DNA of 37,973 nt from a virus. The stretch is from positions 1 through 37,973 of IMG/VR virus record IMGVR_UViG_3300042691_014315. One strand, given 5' to 3'. Position 1 is the stretch's first letter. Every line of letters begins with the position of its first letter. Positions 30,039 through 37,665 of the stretch are shown in pieces. A program made the position numbers and the translations under genes. The notes under the pieces were generated by a model. The model was not told the origin of the DNA and ran no database searches. It saw only the letters and a list, made by a program, of their open reading frames with translations.

Positions 30039-32159
30039 ATGAGCAAAAAAGATGTTTTAGATGTCATGCGTAGCCGTCTGACGATGGCGGTCAGTGCTTA
30101 TGCTGACAGCCGCGAGGACGAGCTGGACGATCTGAGGTTTTTTGCAGGTTCGCCCGACAACCAGTGGCAATGGCCTGCCGACGTGCTGGCGACCCGCGGC
30201 TCTGTGCAGGGCCAAACGATTAACGCGCGGCCGTGCCTGACCATCAACAAGCTGCCGCAGCACGTCCGTCAGGTGACAAACGACCAGCGCCAGAACCGGC
30301 CGTCGGGCAAGGTCATCCCTGCGGATGATCGTGCTGATCCGGCGGTGGCGGAGATTTTTGACGGTCTTGTGCGCCATATTGAGTACATGTCGGACGCAGA
30401 CGTGGCCTATGACACGGCCTGCGAGAACCAAGTGGCCTATGGCGAAGGCTACATCCGCCTTCTGACCGAGTATTGCGACGACAATACGTTTGACCAAGAC
30501 ATCAAGATCGGCCGTATCCGCAACTCGTTCTCGGTTTACATGGACCCGACGATCCAAGACCCGTGTGGCTCGGACGCCGAGTGGTGTTTCATTACCGAGG
30601 ACATGACGCGCGAAGAGTATGAGCGGGTGTTCCCGAACGCGCAGCCGATCACGTCCATTCAGGCCCAAGGTGTCGGCGACCAGTCGCTGTCAAACTGGAT
30701 CAATGAAAACACAGTGCGGATTGCCGAGTATTTCTACACAGAATACGAGCCCGCAACGCTGAATTTGTACCCCGGCAACCAGTCTTTCTTTGAGGGCAGC
30801 CCCGAAGACAAGATGATGAAGCAAAACGGTCTGAAGCCGCTGAAATCACGCAAAGTGCAGCGTAAAAAGATCAAATGGTGCAAAACCAATGGTTACGAAA
30901 TGCTTGAAGAGTCGGATTGGGCAGGGTCGTATATTCCTGTTATCCGCGTTATTGGCAACGAATTTGAGGTTGACGGCCAGATTTACATCTCCGGCCTTGT
31001 GCGTAACGCCAAGGACGCGCAGCGCATGTACAACTACTGGGTCAGCCAAGAAACTGAGATGCTGGCTCTTGCACCAAAAGCGCCGTTTATCGGTTATGGC
31101 GGTCAGTTTGAAGGCTATGAACAGCAGTGGAAGACAGCAAATACGACAAATTGGCCGTATTTGGAGGTCAATCCTGACGTCACCGATGGTCAGGGCTCTG
31201 TTCTCCCGTTGCCGTCACGTGCTCAACCGCCTATGGCTCAGACTGGCCTTATTCAGGCTAAAATGGGTGCTTCTGATGACATTAAAGCCACGACCGGTCA
31301 GTATGACTCAAGTCTTGGCGCGACATCCAACGAGCGTTCAGGTAAAGCTATTCTGGCGCGTGAGCGTCAGACCGATACCGGAACGTATCATTATGTGGAC
31401 AATCTTGCTCGCGCGATCCGTTACACAACGCGTCAGATCGTGGATTTGATCCCGAAAATTTACGACACTCAGCGCGTTGCTCGTATCATCAACCTTGATG
31501 GCGAGACCAGCATGGTCAAGATTGACCCGACGCAGCCGGAGCCGGTCAAAAAGATCACAGACCCGAACAATCCTGACATTGTGCTTGAAAAAATCTACAA
31601 TCCAAGCGTCGGCAAATATGATGTCGTGGTCACAACAGGCCCGAGCTACATGACAAAGCGTCAGGAAGCTCTTGAGTCGATGGCGCAGCTCTTGCAGGCC
31701 AACCCGAACCTCTGGGCTGTGGCAGGCGATTTGTTCGTCAAGCACATGGACTGGCCGGGCTCGCAGGAGTTGTCCAAGCGTCTTGCCAAAACTATTGACC
31801 CGAAGATTTTGCAGGACGACGATAAATCTCCGCAGCTTCAGGCCGCAGAACAGCAGATACAGGCGATGGGCCAAGAACTCGACCAGCTCCATCAGATGCT
31901 CATGAAGGTCAACGAGTCGGTTGAAATGCAACAGTTGCAAGTCAAGCAGTTTGAAGCTGAAGTCCGTGCGTATGATGCAGAAACCAAACGTATCTCGGCA
32001 ATGCAGGCGGGCATGACACCGGATCAAATTCAGGATATTGTGCAAGGCACAATTGCAGCCGCGATTGAAACCGGTGATCTGTCGCCCGGTATGCCTATGA
32101 TGCCTGTTATGGAACCACAACGCGGTATGCCGATGCCGGATGAAGGACAAATGCCATGA
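30039..32159 (+). CDS. P22 gp1-like portal protein
   Basis: 706 residues (P22 gp1: 725). N-terminal DLRFFAGSPDNQWQW, CLTINKLPQHVRQVTNDQRQ, and ENQVAYGEGYIRLLTEY are the signature of the P22-type portal family. The C-terminus is a long helical, Gln- and Met-rich barrel (QAAEQQIQAMGQELDQLHQM, then PMMPVMEPQRGMPMP). The dodecameric portal is the DNA channel and nucleates head assembly. Ribosome site is weak. Its stop overlaps the next start (ATGA). Confidence 0.92.
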   Translation: MSKKDVLDVMRSRLTMAVSAYADSREDELDDLRFFAGSPDNQWQWPADVLATRGSVQGQTINARPCLTINKLPQHVRQVTNDQRQNRPSGKVIPADDRADPAVAEIFDGLVRHIEYMSDADVAYDTACENQVAYGEGYIRLLTEYCDDNTFDQDIKIGRIRNSFSVYMDPTIQDPCGSDAEWCFITEDMTREEYERVFPNAQPITSIQAQGVGDQSLSNWINENTVRIAEYFYTEYEPATLNLYPGNQSFFEGSPEDKMMKQNGLKPLKSRKVQRKKIKWCKTNGYEMLEESDWAGSYIPVIRVIGNEFEVDGQIYISGLVRNAKDAQRMYNYWVSQETEMLALAPKAPFIGYGGQFEGYEQQWKTANTTNWPYLEVNPDVTDGQGSVLPLPSRAQPPMAQTGLIQAKMGASDDIKATTGQYDSSLGATSNERSGKAILARERQTDTGTYHYVDNLARAIRYTTRQIVDLIPKIYDTQRVARIINLDGETSMVKIDPTQPEPVKKITDPNNPDIVLEKIYNPSVGKYDVVVTTGPSYMTKRQEALESMAQLLQANPNLWAVAGDLFVKHMDWPGSQELSKRLAKTIDPKILQDDDKSPQLQAAEQQIQAMGQELDQLHQMLMKVNESVEMQQLQVKQFEAEVRAYDAETKRISAMQAGMTPDQIQDIVQGTIAAAIETGDLSPGMPMMPVMEPQRGMPMPDEGQMP

Positions 32160-32521
32160 GTAGCTGCGACAAGTTCATAGGGATGCTGTTTCTGGCCCGT
32201 GATGTCACGCATTCCGTGCATCTCAACACGCGCAGCTATGCAAAACACAAAGCCCTCGGCAAGTTTTACGGCGATATTGTTGATCTCGCTGATACGTTTG
32301 CCGAGATGTATCAAGGCAAACACGGCCTGATCGGGCCGATTGCGCTGATGTCAGCCGACAAGCGCAACAATGTTGTTGAGTTTCTCGAAGCGCAGGTCGA
32401 AGAGATCGAAAAGATGCGCTACGATGTTGTGGATCGTGAGTGCACGGCCATTCAGAACGTCATCGACGAGATCGTCGGCCTTTACTATTCAACACTCTAT
32501 AAGCTCAAATTCTTGGCGTAA
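32156..32521 (+). CDS. DUF5856-like phage protein
   Basis: 121 residues, all-helical. FIGMLFLARDVTHSVHLNTR, SYAKHKALGKFYGDIVDLAD is the clear signature of DUF5856, a phage protein family with a ferritin/Dps-like helical pattern (His and Glu/Asp in the first and second helices: HSVHL, KFYGDIVDLAD, FAEMYQG). It lies right after the portal. Whether it binds metal or is a virion component is not established. Confidence 0.8.
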   Translation: MSSCDKFIGMLFLARDVTHSVHLNTRSYAKHKALGKFYGDIVDLADTFAEMYQGKHGLIGPIALMSADKRNNVVEFLEAQVEEIEKMRYDVVDRECTAIQNVIDEIVGLYYSTLYKLKFLA

Positions 32522-32530
32522 GGTATCACC

Positions 32531-34489
32531 ATGCCCGTTACGATTACCCACTCGACGCTTGCCGATGGTACGTTCAGCGCAACAGGCGCAGCAGCTTGGG
32601 ACGCCACGCACACCGTGTCGGGTCTCGGCACGATGGCCGAGCAGAACTCCAACAACGTCAACATCACGGGCGGGTCGATCACGGGCGTAACGGGTGTTTT
32701 GTCCAGCCTGACCGTCAATTCAACACCCACCTCCGGCGGCGCTGCTGGTCAGATCATGTTCGATACTGGCTCAGTGCTTCAGGAAAGCAGCAATCTGGTA
32801 TGGGATAATACCAACAAGAAGCTGACGCTAACCGCTGACGCAAATCCTGTAATACCCACGTTACGAATCGCAGGCGGTTCTGGAATTACAGGTACAGCCC
32901 TTACAAATGTTGTAATTACTGGCATCGCAGGACAATTTTCTTGCGACGCTGCAACTTTAGAAGTTGGACAGCTTGTTTCAATTTCTGGAACATTTGGCGG
33001 TACGGGATCAATTACTGGGTACACTAATCCAACTACTTATCTAATTTCTTCCACAAATGGCTCAACAACATTTACGTTAGTAACGTCACAGAATGCAGCG
33101 ATAGTTACTTCTGTCGGTACTCCGACAGGGTTAACTTATACTGTAACGGCTCCAACGGTTAATATTTCACAAACGTGGAATAATTCAAATGTAGCATTTA
33201 GCGGGTTTAGATTAAATATTACCGACACAAATTCCGCTGTCTCAACTAGTTCTTCTATTGGATCTCTTTTCTTTGACGTTCAAAGAAACGGGCGCACACT
33301 ATTTGGCCTCGGGAAAGATACTCCAGCAAATAATATAGCATATTTATATTTTGGAAATAACGGATTTTCTTCAGGCCCAGCAAACAACACAAATTATGTA
33401 CTTGCCAACAATCAAACTAACATAAATCTAAATTCTCCCGGCGGCATACTTAGGTTTAGTATTTCTAATAACTCTTATTTGGCAATGTCATCTACGCAAA
33501 TAAGAAGCGGCCTAAATTTTGCTTTTACTACAGATATTAACTCTAATGGGGACACAATACTTTCTCGCCGCGGTGCAGCTAACCTCCGTCTTGGTGCAGC
33601 CGATGCAGCCGCACCTGTCGCACAGACACTCAGCGTACAGTCCGTCGTCGCGGGCACAACCAACACTGCAGGCGCTAATCTCACGATCACTGGATCGCAA
33701 GGGACAGGCAACGCAAACGGTGGGTCAATAAACTTTCAGGTAGCCCCCTTTGGATCGTCTGGGACTGCTCAAAATGCGTTGACGACTGCTTTAACAATCG
33801 CTGCAAACCCTTCAATTTCAGGATCGTACTACGCAGCTATTGGTACACCATCATCAACTGTTCTTGCTGCGGTTAGTTCAAATAGCGCGGGGATGTTTAT
33901 ATCAAACTCAGCGCAGCCAATTTTTTATCTAGAAAATACTGGCGCATATAGTTCAACGGGAGGGTCAGGGGTTGTTCTTTTGGCCAACGCGGGCTCTGCT
34001 ATTACGTCCGGCTCACGGATGGGTCAATTTTTGTTTGGTGCGGCGAGTGCTAGTAACGCACTCAGAAACACGGCGATCGTTCAAGCGTTTGCCACTCAAA
34101 ATTGGGTTGACGCTTCGGCCTATGGGACTCGTATTGAAATTGCCACAACAGCAAACGGATCAACCACCCGCACAACCCGTCTGATTATTGGCAACGGCGG
34201 TATTATTACGCTTGGCGCAACTGAAGCTAACACTGTTCCGGCTCTCAAGCCATCCAGCACAATCCTTCAGGTTCGCTTGGGCGACGACAGTGCATACGCA
34301 CCTGTTGAAGCATCTACTGTGCGTACTGCTGTTGCTTACACAGTTGCAACCTTGCCTGCCGCTGGTACTGCGGGTAGACGTGCTTATGTAACGGATGCAA
34401 CTGCACCAACATGGCTTGGCGCTTTGACAGGTGGTGGAGCAGTTGTGACACCAGTATTTGATAACGGAACCGCATGGGTTGCGGGCTAA
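32531..34489 (+). CDS. large fibre-like virion protein
   Basis: 652 residues, Ser/Thr/Asn/Gly-rich and beta throughout. N-terminus ADGTFSATGAAAWDATHTVS is typical of fibre anchors. Repeated elements of the form LRxxNLxLGAADAAAPVAQT, TNTAGANLTITGSQGTGNAN occur in many phage fibre/appendage proteins. The C-terminus (VATLPAAGTAGRRAYVTDAT, then GGGAVVTPVFDNGTAWVAG) is a common terminal module. The middle (about 32850-33570) is much more AT-rich than both ends, as though a host-range segment was exchanged. Position between portal and scaffold suggests a head- or neck-attached fibre. Confidence 0.65.
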   Translation: MPVTITHSTLADGTFSATGAAAWDATHTVSGLGTMAEQNSNNVNITGGSITGVTGVLSSLTVNSTPTSGGAAGQIMFDTGSVLQESSNLVWDNTNKKLTLTADANPVIPTLRIAGGSGITGTALTNVVITGIAGQFSCDAATLEVGQLVSISGTFGGTGSITGYTNPTTYLISSTNGSTTFTLVTSQNAAIVTSVGTPTGLTYTVTAPTVNISQTWNNSNVAFSGFRLNITDTNSAVSTSSSIGSLFFDVQRNGRTLFGLGKDTPANNIAYLYFGNNGFSSGPANNTNYVLANNQTNINLNSPGGILRFSISNNSYLAMSSTQIRSGLNFAFTTDINSNGDTILSRRGAANLRLGAADAAAPVAQTLSVQSVVAGTTNTAGANLTITGSQGTGNANGGSINFQVAPFGSSGTAQNALTTALTIAANPSISGSYYAAIGTPSSTVLAAVSSNSAGMFISNSAQPIFYLENTGAYSSTGGSGVVLLANAGSAITSGSRMGQFLFGAASASNALRNTAIVQAFATQNWVDASAYGTRIEIATTANGSTTRTTRLIIGNGGIITLGATEANTVPALKPSSTILQVRLGDDSAYAPVEASTVRTAVAYTVATLPAAGTAGRRAYVTDATAPTWLGALTGGGAVVTPVFDNGTAWVAG

Positions 34490-34504
34490 ATTGAGGAGGA
34501 ACCT

Positions 34505-34696
34505 ATGGAACCTAAGTTGACGATTGAATTGACTGCTACGGAAATTCAGAACCTTGGCGCATTGCTTGATGCGGCTGTGAAAGCCACAGGCATTCAGGGC
34601 GGCAAGGTGGCTGTGCCAATCATTGAAAAACTTGAGGCTGCGGTTGCGGCGCACAATGCTGCCAACGCCCCTAAAGAAGAAAAGGAAGCCGCATAA
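34505..34696 (+). CDS. small conserved-type phage protein
   Basis: 63 residues with an excellent ribosome site (GAGGAGG). Helical: LTIELTATEIQNLGALLDAA, VKATGIQGGKVAVPIIEKLE. This pattern (ELTxxExxxLxxLLDxAVKAxGLxxA) is frequent in phages near structural genes. Role unknown. One-base overlap with the next gene. Confidence 0.65.
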   Translation: MEPKLTIELTATEIQNLGALLDAAVKATGIQGGKVAVPIIEKLEAAVAAHNAANAPKEEKEAA

Positions 34697-35049
34697 TGGC
34701 AAACACATATCAATGGGCGGTCAACTCCATGACCGCCTACCCTGAGTTTGAAGGCGAAACCGACGTTGTATTTCAAGTTTCATGGGTTTGTTCGGCCACA
34801 GACGGCAATGGCCACAACGCCGCTACTTACGGCACAACGGATGTGACCTACGAAGCCGGTACGCCGTTTACGCCATACAACGAATTGACTCTTGAGCAGG
34901 TCTTGGGGTGGGTTTTTGCGGCGCTTGGGCCGGAAGGTGTAGCAAAAGCCGAGGCAGACTGTGATGAGCAGATTGCCAAGCAACTTGAGCCAGCGCCGAT
35001 CAATCCACCGCTGCCGTGGAACCAGCCAGCGCCTGAGCCTGCTGCCTGA
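34696..35049 (+). CDS. DUF7936-like small phage protein
   Basis: 117 residues. YQWAVNSMTAYPEFEGETDV, VFQVSWVCSATDGN, then LTLEQVLGWVFAALGPEGVA and PINPPLPW. It matches a conserved small phage family with the beta N-terminal part (WxVxxMxxYPxxxGxxDVVxxVxW) and the W(V/C)xxxLGxxGVxxxE...PLPW C-terminus. Probably a minor virion or assembly protein; no activity known. Confidence 0.7.
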   Translation: MANTYQWAVNSMTAYPEFEGETDVVFQVSWVCSATDGNGHNAATYGTTDVTYEAGTPFTPYNELTLEQVLGWVFAALGPEGVAKAEADCDEQIAKQLEPAPINPPLPWNQPAPEPAA

Positions 35050-35060
35050 AAGGTTGCCAA

Positions 35061-35189
35061 ATGAACTTCTTTGGTGGTATGTTCTTCGGCGGTGGATTTT
35101 TCGGTGCAATCGTCACAGGCATTCAGGAAGTCTTTGTTGAGATTCGCACCTTCGCAACGTCGTTTACGCAAAGCAGGAGAATGAGCTGA
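35061..35189 (+). CDS. 42-residue Gly/Phe-rich peptide
   Basis: Opening MNFFGGMFFGGGFFGAIVTG, then IQEVFVEIRTFATSF. Hydrophobic, glycine-zipper-like N-terminus with an amphipathic tail. GAAAGG lies upstream, and the stop overlaps the next start by one base (TGATG). Similar GGxFFGGGFF peptides occur in related podovirus genomes before the next gene. Function unknown; possibly membrane-interacting. Confidence 0.6.
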   Translation: MNFFGGMFFGGGFFGAIVTGIQEVFVEIRTFATSFTQSRRMS

Positions 35190-35494
35190 TGTCGCTTAAC
35201 CTCAAGGCCATTACGACCCGTCTTGGGTATCAGCAGATCACAACTTTGTCTTCTGCTACAAGTTTGAATGTCCCCGATAAAGATGTGCAGGGCTTGAGCT
35301 GCAAGCCCTCCATCGCTCTTATCACCCCCGAGACGCAAGCTGTACGCTGGCGCGACGACGGCGTTGCCCCGACAGCAACGGTTGGTATGCCCCTCGCAGT
35401 TGGCGTAACGCTCCAGTATGACGGCGATCTGACCAAAATCCAGTTTATTGAGCAGGTCGGCGGCGCTAAGATCAACATTTCCTATTACGCGTAA
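35189..35494 (+). CDS. small beta-rich virion-type protein
   Basis: 101 residues. SIALITPETQAVRWRDDGVA, PTATVGMPLAVGVTLQYDGD, then KIQFIEQVGGAKINISYYA. The vRWRDDGxxPTAtxGMxL signature is common to a phage family near head genes; the fold appears to be a small beta barrel or sandwich. A decoration or connector role is possible; it is not established. Confidence 0.7.
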   Translation: MSLNLKAITTRLGYQQITTLSSATSLNVPDKDVQGLSCKPSIALITPETQAVRWRDDGVAPTATVGMPLAVGVTLQYDGDLTKIQFIEQVGGAKINISYYA

Positions 35495-35503
35495 GAGGCG
35501 ACG

Positions 35504-36016
35504 ATGAACATTTCCAATGATGGCAGCGGCGGCGTCGATTACGTCACCTACTTTACTAAGCAGTTCCCGAAAGATTTGGCCGCAATGGCAACCCTTCGGG
35601 ACGAGCTTGAAAAGCGCCAAGGCGCGCTGACAGCGGTTGATGACGCCAATCAGCTCCGTAAGGACGCTGAGGTCGTTAAGGCAAAGGCCATCGCAGATGC
35701 CGAGTCGGCTACTGCCGCCGCAAAACAATATCTTGCAGATGCAAAAGCCAAAAACGACGACGTAAACGCTCGTCTGGCCGAGCTGACTGCTGGCGAAAGC
35801 GCGCTTGCCCGTGCCAAGGCCGACTATGAGGCCAACCGTGCGGTTGACGAGAAGTCGCTGGCTGAACGTATCAAGGCGGTCAGTGTCCGTGAGACACAGG
35901 CTACAACCCGCGAAGCTGCTCTGGCAAAGGCCGAGGCAGACCTTAAAGCGCAACAGGATTCACTCGATGCCCGCATCAAGGCATTCCAAGCCAAGGTCGC
36001 AGCGTTGAGTGCATAA
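35504..36016 (+). CDS. coiled-coil protein before scaffold
   Basis: 170 residues, almost entirely helical with heptad repeats from residue 25 on (TLRDELEKRQGALTAVDDAN, REAALAKAEADLKAQQDSLD). It precedes the scaffold by 39 bases. It may be an assembly helper or second scaffold-like protein. The Ala/Lys/Glu-rich repeats give little family information. Confidence 0.65.
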   Translation: MNISNDGSGGVDYVTYFTKQFPKDLAAMATLRDELEKRQGALTAVDDANQLRKDAEVVKAKAIADAESATAAAKQYLADAKAKNDDVNARLAELTAGESALARAKADYEANRAVDEKSLAERIKAVSVRETQATTREAALAKAEADLKAQQDSLDARIKAFQAKVAALSA

Positions 36017-36055
36017 CCGTACTAGTTCGGCAAACTAGGTCAAAAGGACTACACA

Positions 36056-36835
36056 ATGTCTGAAGAAGATGTGTTAGCGGCTCAGCCCGCGCCAGAGCAG
36101 GACGTAACGGCTACGCCTGCCCCTGAAGTTGCAACGCCGGAGGATAAGCCAGCAGAAGCAACCAAAACTTTCACACAGGAAGAATTGGATGCGATTGTTA
36201 GCAAACGCCTTGCAAGAGAACAGCGGAAATGGGAACGCGAGCAGGCAACCCGACAGACGCCTAAACCCGCCCCCGTAACCGCCGCCGAACCGCCGTCAGC
36301 GGATCAGTTCCAGTCCCCCGAGGCTTATGCGGAAGCATTGGCCGAGCGGAAGGCGGAAGAGCTGCTTCGTCAACGGGAGTTCGAGCGCCAACGCTTTGAG
36401 ATTTTGGACGCATACCACGAGAAGGAAGAGGAAGTTCGGGCCAAATATGACGACTTTGAACAGGTCGCCTATAACCCCAACCTCCCGATCACTCCGGTCA
36501 TGGCCGAGTCTATCCAAGCGTCGGACATTGGGCCTGAAGTCGCTTACTTTTTGGGCGCAAACCCCAAAGAAGCCGAGCGTATTTCGCGCCTTCAACCGTT
36601 CTTGCAGGCAAAAGAAATTGGGAAGATTGAAGCCAAACTGGCCGCAAATCCGCCCGTTAAGAAGACAACAAACGCGCCTGCCCCTATTTCGCCGGTAACG
36701 GCTAAGTCGTCAGGCCAACCTGCATACGATACGACCGACCCGCGCTCTATCAAGACAATGAGCACATCGGAATGGATTGAGGCAGAGCGGCAACGGCAGA
36801 TAAAGAAATTGGAAGCGGCGTCACGATACCGTTAA
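36056..36835 (+). CDS. scaffolding protein
   Basis: 259 residues (P22 gp8: 303). Disordered acidic N-terminus rich in Pro/Ala/Glu, then FTQEELDAIVSKRLAREQRK, a common scaffold motif, long charged helices (LAERKAEELLRQREFERQRF), and a basic C-terminal helix (RQRQIKKLEAASRYR) of the type that binds coat in P22. It directs prohead assembly and exits before packaging. It precedes the coat gene, as in P22. Confidence 0.85.
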   Translation: MSEEDVLAAQPAPEQDVTATPAPEVATPEDKPAEATKTFTQEELDAIVSKRLAREQRKWEREQATRQTPKPAPVTAAEPPSADQFQSPEAYAEALAERKAEELLRQREFERQRFEILDAYHEKEEEVRAKYDDFEQVAYNPNLPITPVMAESIQASDIGPEVAYFLGANPKEAERISRLQPFLQAKEIGKIEAKLAANPPVKKTTNAPAPISPVTAKSSGQPAYDTTDPRSIKTMSTSEWIEAERQRQIKKLEAASRYR

Positions 36836-36862
36836 CACAACTTTTGAAAGGACTATTCGGTC

Positions 36863-36915
36863 ATGGGTAATAGCTTACTTACTATTGACATGATCACAAG
36901 GAAGGCTCTGGAGAT
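36863..36915 (+). CDS. major capsid (coat) protein, exon 1
   Basis: ATG 36863 has a good ribosome site (GAAAGGA at 36846-36852). The exon encodes MGNSLLTIDMITRKALE plus two bases (AT) of codon 18. Without splicing the frame would stop at 36923-36925 after 20 residues. Joining to C37666 gives ATC (Ile) and continues LENNLVITRNVNRQYDDSF, the expected P22-type coat N-terminus. The join makes a 405-codon frame including stop, with no remainder. Confidence 0.9.
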
Positions 36916-37665
36916 TAACTTTTAAGGTCTCCCTTACTGGTGACAGTAAGAAAAAAAACTGTGTGAATTCGGTGAACGTCATGTTATCTATGATTTCATG
37001 AAAACACCGAGCCAAGACTCTGAAGACGGTAATCATGATGATACCAAGCGGAAAAACCGTGAGGCAGCAGCAAGATACCGAGAACGCAACCGGGAACGGG
37101 TAAACCAACGGATGCGCGATTGGCGAGAAGCAAATCGGGAAAAAGCCCGAGAGCAGTCTCGAGAATGGCGTAACCGGAAGATTGCAAATGGTACTCCAGA
37201 AGAAGTGGCCGCACTTAGGGCCGCAGAAGCTGAAAAGACCAAGCGCAATCAACAACGGACTAAAGCAGAAGTTTTCGCGGCTTACGGCGGATTCGTTTGC
37301 AATTGTTGTGGTGAAACCGAGCCTATGTTTTTGTCTATCGACCACGTACACAACGACGGGGCCGCTATGAGAAAAGCCAAACTTTATTCCGGCAACGGAA
37401 CAGGCTTTTACCTCTGGCTTCGTAAAAATGGATTTCCTTCGGGATTTCAGGTGTTGTGTATGAATTGTCAGATAGGCAAACATAAAAACGGCGGCGTTTG
37501 CCCTCATCAGAGTAAGGTGTAACGACTAGGCGAAAGCCGTAGGACCAAGCGGTCCGAAGCGCACAGCCCCTAGCAATAGGGTGAAGAGATAGTCTGCTCT
37601 GCATGGTGACATGCAGCAGTCTCGAAAGAGACGGGTCAAGGGTAGCGACCTTGGTTGAACACTGG
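36916..37665 (+). ncRNA. group I self-splicing intron (subgroup IA-like) in the coat gene
   Basis: P1: exon GGAGAU (36910-36915) pairs with GUCUCC (36927-36932), with U36915-G36927 at the 5' splice site. P10: exon 2 CUUA (37666-37669) pairs with UAAG (36923-36926). P2: CUUACUG/CAGUAAG with a GUGA loop (36933-36950). P3: CUGUGU (36959-36964)/GCACAG (37561-37566). P4: UUCGGU (36968-36973)/ACCGAG (37006-37011). P7: GACUA (37524-37528)/UAGUC (37590-37594). Between P7 and P3 lie two hairpins, GGC-GAAA-GCC and GGACC/GGUCC, the P7.1/P7.2 pair of subgroup IA. P8 is CCCU/AGGG. P9 is CUGCAUG/CAUGCAG; P9.1 is GUCUC-GAAA-GAGAC; P9.2 is CAAGG/CCUUG. The last base is G37665, as required. Length 750 nt. Confidence 0.92.
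36998..37522 (+). CDS. intron-encoded HNH endonuclease
   Basis: 174 residues. The N-terminal 70 are very Arg/Glu-rich and helical (REAAARYRERNRERVNQRMR), probably DNA-binding. The C-terminal half has CNCCGETE, then LSIDHVHNDGAAMRKA (catalytic His region), a WLRKNGFPSGFQVLCMNCQI segment and the end CPHQ: an HNH/zinc module of the type found in phage introns. It should cut intronless coat alleles and spread the intron. The ATG lies in the intron core between P5 and the P4 3' strand, and the frame ends one base before P7, so the gene fills the P6 loop. No clear ribosome site is visible; translation may need RNA refolding. Confidence 0.88.
   Translation: MKTPSQDSEDGNHDDTKRKNREAAARYRERNRERVNQRMRDWREANREKAREQSREWRNRKIANGTPEEVAALRAAEAEKTKRNQQRTKAEVFAAYGGFVCNCCGETEPMFLSIDHVHNDGAAMRKAKLYSGNGTGFYLWLRKNGFPSGFQVLCMNCQIGKHKNGGVCPHQSKV

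Noticed and set aside
31338-32150. 270-codon minus-strand frame opposite the portal C-terminus
   Set aside because: His/Leu/Phe-rich shadow of the helical Gln-rich portal tail; no supporting signals.
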